Below are positions 23,490 to 37,839 of a DNA stretch of 64,000 bases, one piece after another. Under the pieces are notes generated by a model. That model was not told the DNA's origin. It saw only the letters and a program-made list of their open reading frames with translations, and did not search any database. Positions within the stretch are counted from its first letter, which is position 1; the number at the start of each line of letters is the position of its first letter. A program made the position numbers and the translations under genes. The stretch is from Maea johnstoni (taxonomy: Eukaryota; Annelida; Polychaeta; Spionida; Magelonidae): contig OZ012690.1 in the NCBI GenBank assembly GCA_963942565.1, positions 40,624,555-40,688,554 of the forward strand. The letters are read 5' to 3'.

Positions 23490-23990
23490 CCGTAATTTCG
23501 CGTGTATAAGACGCACTTTTTTACACTAAATTTTACACTCAAATAGGGGGTGCGTCTTATACACAAAGCTAGAAATCTAGGGTGTTTTACATCGAGTTTC
23601 CAGGCCACTCGGAGATCGCCAATTACAATTATATTGCGGCGGCCAAGACAATGCCCATCGATGTTTGCCTCGTCATTGATGAATTGTAATTACCGAACCA
23701 CTCTCCGCTAGAATTTACTGATTACAATCCATGTGACATGCCTAGGACAATGGGTAGTGAGTAACGACACAGGGTGATACGCATCGATGTCACGGTGATG
23801 TCACATTTCACTCATCTCAATATGCGTTTTACTGGGTTTCTAGCGTTATTCATGAGGAGTTGATATTCTACAATAATTCCCAAAAGGGGGTGCGCACTAT
23901 ACACAAAGCTAAGGTCTATACATCATTTTAAAGGCCTGGACAAGGGGTGCGTCTTATATACGGGTGCGTCTTATACACGCGAAATTACGG
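23490..23990. mobile_element. 501-bp MITE, TA target-site duplication, inside the BEL/Pao fossil
   Basis: Near-perfect terminal inverted repeats begin CCGTAATTTCGCGTGTATAA and continue with GACGCAC; flanking TA lies at 23488-23489 and 23991-23992. The motif TGCGTCTTATACAC recurs inside both ends. It is non-coding. The termini and TA duplication fit a pogo/Tigger or other Tc1/mariner-derived MITE (inference). Confidence 0.85.
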
Positions 23991-23994
23991 TAAC

Positions 23995-26460
23995 TTCATC
24001 ACAGTTATAACCTCTAACCTGCAGACCATTAACCCTTTGGCTATTGATAATCTTGTTCTTTTCAAGCATAGTGGACAAGCTAAGTCTCGTCTCAGATCCC
24101 TCAACTCCAAGATTTTCTAGAGTAGACTCTAAAATGAAGGAGGTATCTGACTGAGTGTCAAGCATAGCATATGTCAAAACCTCTTTTCCAGGCTCATCCT
24201 TACTGGATATCCACTCTGGCACTATCAGAGAACATTGTTTTGATGAATTAGTCTTGTTAAAAAGACAAGTTTTGGTATTTACAGAAGTTACCTTGACCTC
24301 TGTGTCAGATTCAATAACATCTGAATTAGTAATGTGAGTAGCCTTTGACTCTGATGTTGAGTCTGATAATGATCTCACATCACCATGAAGTGGTGTAGGA
24401 TGTTTCCTGGAACAAATCTTGCAAGTCTTACCCCTTTTACAGACAAAAGACTTGTGACCATAACTCATGCAAAACAGAGATTGTTTTCTCTAATATAATC
24501 CTTTCTCTCTTGGGGAGACATGGAAAAGAACTGAAAGCAATTTTCCAAGTTGTGCCCTTTGGTACAGAGGGGGCATTTGTCTAGACTAGGGGTACCCTTA
24601 TTCATTTCCCTGCCATCAGTAGCGAACGTACTAGAAGCTACTTTAGATCCAGTAAAGTTCCTAGATGACTTAGAACTTTCAATGACTGAAAGGAAGTAAT
24701 GGGATCACAAGCAATGTCAGCCTTTATCCCAACAAAAGACTGAAACTCACAAAATGGAGGAAACCCTCTACCTTGCTGTTTCCAGTTCCAGTTTCCCATC
24801 TGGTCACTAGATAATCTGGCAATTTAGCCAATATCTTGCGATTCTCTCTGTCATCATTAAGGATGTTCAGACTATTCATTGACTGCATCGCAGTCTGACA
24901 CTGACGTAACAGTCAGCAAAACGTCTGAGAGCTATGCCATCCCTATAGGGGATTTTCGGCCATGCATCAAGACGATCCCTAAATGCCGATGAAATGACGA
25001 AGGGATTTCCATATCTCTCTTGAAGCAAGTTCTTTGCATCATCATATGCTAAAGATGATGACACCAGAAAATACCCTTCAACTGCTTCTCGAGCAGCACC
25101 ACTGAGGTATTTTTTGAGAGGGGGCTATAGCCCTTCTGTCTATCAAGGTTTCAAACGTCACCTTCCAATCAGGGTATTTTAGTGGATCGCCACTAAAGAC
25201 TGGTGGCTCAGGAACAGGCAACCTACTAAGATCCATGTGACTAGAGAACAACTTCGCGAAATCTAACATTTGCATAGAAGAGTTCTGAGCTGGTTGTTGT
25301 GTAGTCACAGGTGGCATATTGTGTCCATCATGTAAAACACTTCTATGTGGAGCACAAGAAGAAAAGACTGGTAACTGAGACCCAGTCGCGACACTTTCAG
25401 TATGCACCCAAGTAGGTTTAGGAAGTGTTTTGGGAAGAGAACCACTGTGAGAGACAGCGGGGCGAAATTCAGGTACATTAGGATTCAAATCGCTAAGGGG
25501 AGGCACTGAAGTAGGAGCACCTGTGGAGCAAACCCCAGAAATTCCAGGGTTTAAACCGCCTGGATTCTGCCCTGCAGCAGTAACACCACATGATTGAACA
25601 ACTGACGCTAAGGTAGGTGTAACAGGTGCATAATGCGAAAGCCATGATACATTAGTAGTTGGAGTAGACAACTTCGCGGGTATGGTTTGTGATTTGAAAT
25701 AACGATCTTAGTGATCATGAGTTTCATCACGGTAAGGGTATCAAGATGTTGTTTGACTGATTCTTGTTCAAATCTAACACCATGATCCTCCTGTTCTATT
25801 TTCTCAACTGCTTTCAACTGCTCTTCATTGATTTCAAGCTCCTTTTGGGTTTGAATTCTCTGAAGTTCAGGGTAAATATCTAAATACTTCAGTTCTGTTT
25901 TGAGAGCTGCAGCTTAAGTAGCATATTCAAGCTTCTTCGAAGCACTAGAATTGCTCAAGCATGACGCTTTACTAGAATGACTAGAGCCTGACTTTTTTGA
26001 CTTACACTACCTTTGCTTGAAGCTACACTTGACTTCATGGAAGTTCAGTCAATTTCAAGCTCCCGGATAGCATCACTAAGTTTTTTGAGCAGTGTATGAT
26101 GTTCACTTTGAATATTTTCAAACTTCCCATGATCATCGCTATGAACATCACATAAAGCAGTCAGAGCTTCATAGGCACTCATCACCTTCCCAATATCATC
26201 CTCAAGCACACGCATCTGGTCTCTCAATGCAATCACATCACCATCTATCAACAAACGCTTAGTCTTGAAAGCATTCTTACGCCATGCATTTACAGCAGAT
26301 TTGAAATTATTTCTCTTTGTATATATTTGATATTCAAGACCCTTGTTAGTGGGATAAGTGACACGAGAACTATGTCTGACTTCCTCTACCTTGTCTTCTT
26401 CAACACGCGAAGAAGCAGGTAAACCCTGAACAAGTTGTGAAGACCCAGTAGCCATGGTAT
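23995..26460 (-). pseudogene. Gag and protease regions of BEL/Pao fossil
   Basis: The right end carries the start-like MATGSSQLVQG and a coiled, charged segment with TNKGLEYQIYTKR, typical of BEL gag N-termini. A Pro/Ser/Thr-rich spacer follows, then a region with SRLPVPEPPVFSGDPLKYPD, then zinc-knuckle remnants (CMSYGHKSFVCKRGKTC). The aspartic protease is marked by DTQSDTSF near 24180. Part of a broken fossil. Confidence 0.8.
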
Positions 26461-26580
26461 AGTTCTGGCAAAATACAGAGGAATCAAAAAGTACAAGAAG
26501 CAACAAAGGCAATGTTGCCAGATATATACAAGGTTGAACTACCATAACTCATTCACAGTCAATTTGAGTAATGACTTGTC

Positions 26581-26810
26581 AGTATCAGACACCTGTTTCC
26601 CCCTGGTGTCAATATCAAACACTCACATAACACTACTACCAGTATCAGATACCTGTCTCCCCCTGGTGTCAGTATCAGACACTCAACTCACTCAACACTA
26701 CTACCAGTATCAGACACCTGTCTCCCCCTGGTGTCAGTATCAGACACTCAACTCACTCAACACTACTACCAGTATCAGACACCTGTCTCCCCCTGGTGTC
26801 AGTTTCTAGA
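26581..26810. repeat. 65-bp minisatellite next to the BEL/Pao gag end
   Basis: Four units start at 26581, 26641, 26706 and 26771 (spacing 60, 65, 65), each with AGTATCAGACACCTGTCTCC and CCCTGGTGTCAGTATCA. The unit contains a GTGTC / GACAC inverted pair. It lies where the 5' leader or LTR of the fossil should be, but no counterpart is found at the other end. Confidence 0.9.
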
Positions 26811-27430
26811 CCAACGATCAACCCCTACATCAATAAACACAAGTAGCAATAAGGCCAATATTTCAACAAATGACCTTGACCTCAAACGTAATCAGTATTC
26901 AGTTTAGCCACAACACCTATGTAAGCAACCAAAACCAATATTGACACTACTATATATATATATAGTCACTCTTCAACAGACTGCATGAAATAACCACCAA
27001 ATATCCACAACTTGCTATATGTACAATACAGTAGCCAAATGCCAATGATAACCCTTTCAATAAATTGTTCATCAAAGTTACGCATAACACCAGAGCAGAA
27101 TACACTGACGATTGCTACGCCACTACTGGTGGAAAATGTCGCAAAATACACAAGCGGCACACAGTTAGAAGTTCTTGTTTAGTGCAGAAATGTTCAGCAA
27201 TTGCACAGGAAGCAGGGTAGATGACAGGAGAAAACAGCACAAATGTTCATAGGAACAGGAACTGGCATCTCAATGACAGCAGCATGACTGTTCATGTCAT
27301 AAATGTCAACACAGTTACTCACAGATGCAGGAGTCAGCAAGAAGAAAGAGCAGGAGCAGCATGAAATTTTGGTTGGAAAAGCCTAAAATAGAAGATACAT
27401 TGTATCTATTAGATATTTTCATTTAACCCT
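26811..27430. other. No recognisable gene
   Basis: AT-rich sequence with a short TA run near 26950. No LTR, exon or RNA gene is evident. Confidence 0.5.
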
Positions 27431-27583
27431 GAGCGATGCCAATGGTTCAGTAAGGGTTCTAATGTTTTGAGTGGTGAAGGTAGTTTGGTTGTGTTTTGTT
27501 TTATTCTCAGCCTCTTTACTCACTGCGCATGATTGAGTATGACTGAGAATCCAAAACCGTGCAGCGCACGGGGAGCTGCTAGT
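27431..27583 (+). mobile_element. Helitron-like 3' terminus, copy 1
   Basis: Starts GAGCGATGCCAATGGTTCA and ends with the hairpin CCGTGC-AGC-GCACGG (27557-27571), seven bases, then CTAGT (27579-27583). A short hairpin followed by CTRRT is the diagnostic Helitron 3' end. The same 150-bp segment recurs at 30820-30970. The piece of sequence just before it (CATTTAACCCT) matches the minisatellite core at 28300-29340. No Rep/helicase coding is present, so it would be a non-autonomous element. The 5' end is not identified. Confidence 0.6.
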
Positions 27584-28189
27584 CTATTATATAAATACGG
27601 AGTTCGGGCGACGGTTGGATCCCTTTTTAGAGGAGCATGTGCAGTTTAACAAGAGTGTGACCCCTGCAGTATGTTCCCACATGGCCGTTTTCGTCAGTCG
27701 GCATGAAAGGATTACGTTAATTACGTTCCTTCTCCCGTAAGACTCGAATTTAAAGGGGAAAGAATTTGGAGTAGAGAGTACGTCATCGGCCGACATCTTT
27801 GACTTACAGCGCCATCTAGAAATGACTTTGACGAAATATGTGCCTGCACCAACATCAAATAGCAAGTTAGGGTAATGGTTAGGAATGTTAGCATGTTGAA
27901 TTGTAGAGCAGTCGGACCCAGGATCAAATCTCTACGTAGCTGCGGAAATTTTTTTTTTTTATTCACTGCTGTTTTCTTATGTTTCGGATGGCACTCTATG
28001 CCATAGATCCAGTCAACTAAAACACTCACCTTTGCCATTGTGAAAATAACTACCGACTTGAAATGATTAATCCTATTTATAGTAACAATTTAAGTTTATC
28101 GTATCATACTTCTGTGTTCTTCATAATTTCTTTAAGTGAGGCAGTATATTTACGCTTTTTTGGTGGAATGTGTGAATGCAATATATTTG

Positions 28190-29540
28190 GTTTTGCATTT
28201 AAAACACACATAAACACACACTCTTAGTTGTACAAGTTCATCATTGCTATTCATATGAATGTTTTATTATGTAAAACGTGAATCTATGTAATATCCTAGG
28301 GTAATTAATTTAACCCTTTATCCATCCAGAATATATCAAAGATTGTTAAGTTAACCCATTCTTGGCCAATGCACCTTAAGATAATTCATTTAACACTTTG
28401 CCACCCAGAATTAGTAAAGGGCTATCTTATTAAGATATGTATGGTCAGAGCACCTGATGAGCATTCATTTAACCATTTACCCACCGGGAATATATTAAAG
28501 GTTCTTAAGTAAACTCATTTATGACCAATGCACCTTCGAAAAAGTCATTTAACCTTTTGCAACCCAGAATATGTTAAGGTTTTTTTATTTGCCCATTCAT
28601 GGCTAGCGCACCTGATGACCATTCATTTGACCCTTAACCCTCAAAGAATATATTAAAGGTTGCCAAGTTAACTCATTCATGACCAGACCATCATAATGCT
28701 ATTCATTTAACCCTTTATCACCTATAATTAGTTAAGGGTTATTTCATTAGCTCATTCATGGCCAATGCACCTTAATATCATTCATTTAACCGTTTGCAAC
28801 CCAGGATACGTTAAAGGTTATTTAATTAACCTACTCATGGCCAGAGGACCTGATCACCATTCATTTAACCTTTTGCCACCCAAAATTAGTTAAGGGTTAT
28901 TTTATTAACCTATCTATGGCCAGAGCACCTGATGACTATTCATTTGACCCTTTACCCACCAAGAATATATCAAAGGTTATTAAGTTAACCCATTCACAAA
29001 AAATGCACCTAAATATCAATCGTTTAATCTTTTGCAGCACAGGAAATGTTAAGGGATATTGAATAAATCTATTCATTGCCAGAGAACATGATGACCATTT
29101 ATTTAACCCTCAACCCACCAAGAATATATCAAAAGTTGCTTTGCCTCTGCCGCACATGATTGAGTATGACTTAAAAGTTGTTAAATTAACCCATTCATGG
29201 CCAGAGCACCTTAATTTATTCATTTAACCCTTTAAGTGCCACGCTGAATTAGTTACGGGTTATTTCTTAACCCATTTATGGCCAGGCCACCTTAGAATTT
29301 ATTTAATCCACTATTAGTTAAGGATTATTTTTTTTATTTTATTAATCAAATGTATGTGTTCCATTCGAAAATGTTATAAACATGATTCATTAAAATGAAT
29401 ATCAAAATGAATTGTTGAAATAGAGTCAAGATGCACACACACACGTGTTTGTTTCTTCTTCAAGTTGATCATTGCTATTATATGAATGTATTATGTAGAG
29501 CATGAAGGTAAGTACATATCATTTTCATCAGAAAATGGTT
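28190..29540. repeat. 80-bp minisatellite core of a Helitron-like element
   Basis: About twelve units of about 80 bp between 28300 and 29340 share ATTCATTTAACCCTTT, ACCCA(G/C)AAT and CCATTCATGGCCA(A/G)(T/A)GCACC. Two flavours alternate, one with ATATATTAAAGGTT and one with AGTTAAGGGTTATTTTATTA, so the higher-order period is about 160 bp. Both sides have a related segment with a CA run and TATGAATGTATTATG (28190-28300 and 29400-29540). A fragment of the 3' terminal region (CATGATTGAGTATGAC) is embedded near 29155. Oyster 'pearl' elements and insect DINE/HINE elements have the same plan. Confidence 0.75.
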
Positions 29541-29542
29541 GA

Positions 29543-30307
29543 CTAAACACTTTTGGCCTCTTAGTAGATGTGAGGAACATGGTGGAGAGACAACACTTTT
29601 ACTCTAAGTCAGGTTGGAGAGAGAAGGTTTGGAAAAGAGGATGGGAACTGGAAGATATCTACTGGAACATCAAAAAGCAGCTCCATAAGAGCCTCGGCCT
29701 GTTGGGCAATGTACACCCTAGTAGTAGGTACCTTACGTGGTGGGCGATTTCGGATAAGTATCCAAATATAGTGAGAAAGTGTAGCGTGATGTCAAAAATT
29801 CTGAGCCATGCTAGTATCTTCCGTGATGATGATTTTAAACTTAAGGATCAGTTGAACACCTTTAAGATGTGTGATCTGTGTGATAGATATGAGATAGAAG
29901 ATGCACGTCACCTCATTCTACATTGTCCGTTTTTTCACAACTCTAGAACTACGATGGTTGAGAAAATTAACGAAGTTGAGGACAATGCAGATTTTGATCT
30001 TAATGAATGCAACGTTGATATGTTATATATACTTCTTGGTAGAACGGTTGACGGTCTTAACGAAACCCAGATGGAAGATATCTGGTTATTTGCTCTCGAA
30101 TTCGTCTATAGTATGTATAAGGAGATTGTTAAGCATAGGAGGGGCATTGGCTAATCTAGCACGACCTTAAGTAAGACTGAAATCATATTAAGGTGGCGCG
30201 AGACACCTTGATACGTAATATGACCTACCCTACCTCCTTTGTTTAAGACGAACTCAAACATTGTATTAAGTTACTTTTAGTTAGGTTTAGTTTAGTTTCT
30301 AGTTCAG

Positions 30308-30345
<38 letters not shown>

Positions 30346-30390
30346 ATCTTGTTTTTGTATCTACTACAGTCAATAAAAGATATATATATA
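29543..30390 (+). mobile_element. 5'-truncated LINE, intact C-terminal ORF
   Basis: The open plus frame from 29543 ends at TAA 30152-30154 (about 203 residues). It contains SRYLTWWAISDKYPN, then the zinc knuckle CDLCDRYEIEDARHLILHC (Cys-x2-Cys, His-x4-Cys; about 29873-29930) and a C-terminal helix-rich tail. The knuckle matches the 9.8-kb fragment, so both are one family or close relatives. A 3' UTR of about 150 bases leads into (TTA)n (30310-30341) and a TA-rich tail near 30390. The ORF has no stops in this part, which suggests recent insertion into the minisatellite locus. The polymerase domain is absent. Confidence 0.75.
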
Positions 30391-30424
30391 TAATATATCA
30401 ACATTTCACGGCTTGAAAACCTGC

Positions 30425-30575
30425 AACGGTCCCATTATTTTTATTATTTATACGAGCCTGTATAACGGGCCCGTAACCGGTAAAGGACCTGTAACGGGCC
30501 CTTTATAACGACCCCGTTACTGGCCTGTTATAACGGGTTCTGAGCCTGTAACGGGCCCGTTTGGACCCTACAATT
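30425..30575. repeat. Cluster of GTAACGGGCCCGTTA-type palindromic motifs
   Basis: Five to six short imperfect units of the kind CCTGTAACGGGCCCGTTA or GTTATAACGGG lie within 150 bases. The cluster is far more GC-rich than its surroundings. It is not part of the LINE or the minisatellite. Confidence 0.7.
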
Positions 30576-30589
30576 TTTACCTGTGTATT

Positions 30590-33664
<3,075 letters not shown>

Positions 33665-33985
33665 CGAACGAACTTGGTAGTGTATGAACCCAGCTCGCGC
33701 TACCAGTTTGGCATCGTTAGAGGTGTCACTCAGGAGTTCACATTCCCGGGTCGAAGCCGCGAAGTTGATTCCCCGACACACGTCTCTTCTGACCAGACAT
33801 TCGATCATACACGTCGGCTCCTGGCTACAGCTTAGCCGGTGGAAAGGGGTGGCGTAGAGCGCGAAATTTGCATCCAATGGCGACTTTCTCTCGAAGAGCA
33901 AGCCATTATTCATCTTGCTCATGACTAGACTCAGACACAGAAGCAGGATACTGCAGAAGCGTTCTAGGTAAATAATTGACCACAT
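33665..33985 (-). CDS. First coding exon: signal peptide plus PAN/apple domain
   Basis: The minus-strand ATG at 33985 opens a 107-codon exon with a phase-0 exit at a consensus donor (TTCG then GTAAGT, GT at 33664-33663). Residues 1-23 are a signal peptide (hydrophobic core CSILLLCLSLVMS). Residues about 26-106 fit a PAN/apple domain: FALYATPFHRLSC, then CMIECLVRRDVCRGINF, then STRECELLSD. Six domain cysteines, GINF and CELL match the family pattern of a disulfide-linked hairpin loop used in protein or carbohydrate binding. The protein is thus secreted or a surface receptor ectodomain. The following exon was not found. Its phase-0 exit does not match the phase-1 Thr and MAM exons, so at least one exon lies between, or these are separate genes. 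An A at -3 supports the start. Confidence 0.8.
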
Positions 33986-36900
33986 CTTATAATCTTGCGA
34001 GAAAATAATAAGATCGGCGCCTGAAATGTACTGCCAAGTTCCTATGTAGCTGAAGGATCAAGGCATTCACTGATTCAGTATGCACAAACGCTAACGTATA
34101 TGCAAACACACATACTAATAGTGTTGCACATACACATACTTGTAACCTGAGAGTATGAAGGTTATGTATTTCTCTGTGGTAACACAGTTTCCTGCCTACC
34201 ACAGACCCGAGAGGTGTGGCCTGTAGGGCATTGTCACCAATTGTTTAGCCTTTGTTCTATTATCTGCCTAAACCATACACGTCATGTTCCCCATGGGTTT
34301 TGAGCAAGAGTGTTTTCAGTAAACCGTGCTCTGGAGCCTGTCAATCATTGCAGTTAAACAAATGGCTTGCGGCCAGATATTTTATTCTGTTTTTACAATT
34401 CAACCCTTTAACCTCAATAAAATCAATAGGTCCCGAGTGCGTTCTGACTTAGATGTCACTTATTTTATCCTGAATATGTCATGGGAATAGCGCTATTGAT
34501 CGTGTACAAAACCCGAAGCACACGATCAATAGCGTTACTATCGATTTCGCCGTTTGCGCTGACATCATATTTCATTCAAAACATCGTTCCGTTCGATGTG
34601 TTGTTTGTTTGCATTTAATAAACTCACGTTTTCTTTTAAAATCTTGATAAAAACGTATGCATGAATAGGTGGGATACATATCTCACCTATTCAGATCAAA
34701 CTTTGCAATAACACGCCGTATTTATCGAGTACAGCCAACCGGAAGTTGATGAGCCGTAACGATAATGGCGAGAGTGTGTAGAAAGCGATATTGTCGAGGT
34801 ATCTCGACAACCGCAGCCATGGTGATATACTAATAAAGGAAATATAAATGTTTTATTCTTATATCAATGAAATTTACTTGGTGGCCGACTTTTCGTGAAA
34901 TGCGTCCTTGGATTAATCGGGGGTGGGCGAAATTCCCCAGTAATTATTTTGTAAATAAATTATAAATGAATTATTATGGCCGAGTTTCCTAGGGCGGCCG
35001 AGATTTGCGAGAATTTACGGTAGTCAGCTAGCTAAGCCTGAGCAGGCCGTCTGGGCGTCATTTGGTCACCCAAACCCTCAAAAATCACCCCTCAGTTCAC
35101 CCAATGAGGAATTTCTTATAATGTCAATTTCAAGCCAATAATTGATTTTTTTTTCCACCTCAATACAATTCCCATGACATGGTATAAAGATATTATGCTT
35201 TATTCAAATAAGTGAATACATGTTTATGGATGTAATCTTAGTATATTGTGGCAAAGGTATCATAGAATACAAACAACATTTTGTGCAAACAGGCATGACT
35301 AGGGTAATATTAGCAGATTTAGTAAGTGGGTTATTTTTGCTTATAAAAAGATATTTTGAGCTGTTATAAAATGTCACCTCTTCTTAAGCACCTATAGTAT
35401 GTGAACATTTTCCAAACAAAAGACTTCAATGAGTGCTGAAATCGCGATTCAAAAATTTACTACTTCCTGTTTTTTCAAAGTTTATTATTTTCGATTGTGG
35501 GGCACAAAGAAAATTCACAAATGTGCAGGATTTATTATTTAGAGTCTATTTCATTATGTTGAAACTTTTTTTTCGGTTTTAGTGGCGAAATTCACAAGTA
35601 AATTGAGAATTTCGCCAGGGTTCATAAATAAACAATGAAAAAAGCCGTTTTTTTCCAAAGTCGCCAATTTTATTCAAAAATGACAATAATAACAAACAAG
35701 TTATGATAATAGGGTAAAAGCCCTCGTTCTTGCGAAAATTTTGATGGGTCATTTGTGAATTTCGACCTAGAAACGGCGGAGTGACAATTTTCTGAAAATT
35801 GTATTTGTTTTGTGTGAAATGCGCATTGCCCTCACTTCGGCAATGTTCAAAAAAATCAACTTCCGGTTGTAGCGAATTGCCGTTTCTTCGCTTCCAACCT
35901 GAAGTTGGATTAAAAAAATGATTGATATAGATAGATGAGGATCTCATCTATCCAGGTAGGTACTCATGTTGGGATCGGGGGGCAATAAGTTGGTGAAATC
36001 TGAAGGAATCGGCGAGGTACCATGAAAAATGGACTGATCGCCATGGTCAACACGTCATCATCGATGCGTGTTGCCAAATATCTCGAACCTTTTTGGATTT
36101 TCCGAAACCAAAAGAATTAATCTTAAAAATCTAGATACTTGGCCACAAACCAAAGCTTTGAAATCGTGGTTCAAATTTCGTGAAACTTGATTTCAAAATG
36201 ACGTTGGACGATCGAAGCGTCCATAAAAATCGCTGAACTTTTATAATTTTTCGCGGAAACAAACAACAACAATAACAAAGGTAAGTTTATGAAAATATAT
36301 TTGATGGTTCCACCCAAAATCAGACCCCTCCTCATATTTTCACCCCCAGAGCCGTCAGTATTTGGGGGGACTTGACAAAGAACAACACGCAAAAACGATC
36401 AAAAAATATATATAAATCCCTCCAAACTCAACTCAAAGGGACTGGGAATGGTGATTTGGCTATCAATCAAAACCATCAAAATGTCAGTCACGATCAATAA
36501 CCAACATGATTGGATAATAAATGTGCCTCCCAGAACGTGACACCACACCACAAGCACCGCCCCCACGTGCAAATACGATGGCAAATGCCAATCAAATATC
36601 TCCGACGACATGACTGGCTAACCAATATTATGTCCCCACGTGGCAGAGCCACAAAGAAAGGCAATAGGACAACCGCCAACCCGACACGCGCCAATTACCA
36701 TACACACGCCAATAACGTCCAGTTAACGTCCGGGCGAATCCAGGCGAAACCGCAAGCGGCGTGATATTAAGATGCATTTCAGTTAGGACAACTGAAATAC
36801 ATAAAAATAGGGGGCCATGCACGATGAATATCTTAGTCCTTTCCTTTCTTTTCTTGTTTATGTTTTGTTCAGTTGCATAACTTTTATTTTTCTTGTTTAA

Positions 36901-37025
36901 TGTGTTTTTTTATGTTTAATAGTTGTACTCCTTAGTTCACCTGCTGTATCTTCATTTAAAGAATGTGTGAAGCTATTTTGCATACCTCGTTATACAGTCA
37001 ATAACGATTCATTCATTCATTCATT
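33986..37025. other. No recognisable gene; scattered hairpins
   Basis: Upstream region of the PAN exon; no TATA box stands out. Inverted repeats include ATAGCGCTATTGATCGTGT / ACACGATCAATAGCGTTA (34490-34536), GAATAGGTG / CACCTATTC (34663-34689), ATGTCATGGGAAT / ATTCCCATGAC (34478 and 35169) and ATTTCAGTT / AACTGAAAT (36775-36797). No target-site duplications were resolved. ORFs at 36.4-36.8 kb lack domains. Confidence 0.5.
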
Positions 37026-37027
37026 AG

Positions 37028-37830
37028 TCATTTTTACTCACACATTTTCTTTTATCTCTGAATTCTGCATGCAAAAAATCTGGGGTAATGATTTGCCCAA
37101 GAATTTCCATATTTCTAAGCTTTGTATTTATAGTCTTGTTTTCCGCCAGAAAGTGAGTCTGGAAGGTAACATATTAGCTGTAGTATTTTTATGAAGTTTT
37201 TTTATCCCTCTCAATGGTCTGTCCGCTGGGGTTTGGCAATTCAGAAATGAAGAGCTCAGCCTGCTTCTACTCTCTGTAGAAATTCATCTCCCTGGTGTGT
37301 GTTTAGCCAAGTACCGCTTCATATGTCCAGGATTGCACATGAAAATAGTACTTATTTTGCGTCTGTGTCTATTGGAGGTAACTACTAGTATGTTTACAAT
37401 TAGGATTATACCTTATTTAGTTCTTGTCATATGTGGGAGTGGGATGATGAAAACCATGAAAAGTTAAGAATAGTCTTTGGAATGGTCTTCTGACCATCTG
37501 TTGGCTGAATTGACCAGATGGTTATGCACAATGAAGAATGAATATCTTGGTTTATCCAGTTAAAATTTTCTTTTATCTCTAAAGTGTGTACCTCAAACAT
37601 TCTAGATTAATTATTTGCCCAATAATTTCCATTTTATTACGTTTGTATTCAGTCTCTTGTATTATCAAAGGGAACAGTACGGAGTAACAGGAGATATCCT
37701 CTTATTCTGCAGTTTGTTCCTGGTTTTCCTTTTAACTCTCCCAGTGGTCTACCTGCTGAGTGTAACAATGACGGACTACAGTACACAGCCTGCTTCTACT
37801 CTCTGTAGACATCCATCTCTCAGATGTACT
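37028..37830. repeat. Diverged direct repeat, offset 529 bp
   Basis: The segment about 37028-37320 recurs at about 37560-37830. GCCTGCTTCTACTCTCTGTA begins at 37259 and 37788. Other shared words are TTTTATCTCT, ATTTGCCCAA, TTTCCAT and TGGTCT near CCGCTG or ACCTGCTG. Non-coding. Confidence 0.7.
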
Positions 37831-37839
37831 TATTGATAT

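Larger units (their letters stand above)
18980..26545 (-). mobile_element. BEL/Pao LTR-retrotransposon fossil
   Basis: The minus strand carries, in family order, a gag-like region, an aspartic protease, reverse transcriptase with YVDD, an RNase H start and an integrase with its zinc-binding region. The YVDD motif, the DTQSDTSF protease and the gene order are characteristic of BEL/Pao elements. The element is broken at roughly ten places and is also split by two TA-flanked MITEs. LTRs and a target-site duplication were not recognised. It is old enough to have accumulated scattered decay and later insertions, but domains are still easy to read, so it is of moderate rather than great age. It begins just right of the end of segmental-duplication block C. 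Confidence 0.9.

Noticed and set aside
28300-29340. Regular repeats that could suggest a CRISPR array
   Set aside because: The 80-bp units are contiguous and diverged, with no unique spacers, in an animal genome; it is a minisatellite.
34478-35182. Element bounded by ATGTCATGGGAAT / ATTCCCATGACAT
   Set aside because: Only about 13 bp of inverted repeat, no clear target-site duplication, and the interior is not repeat-like.
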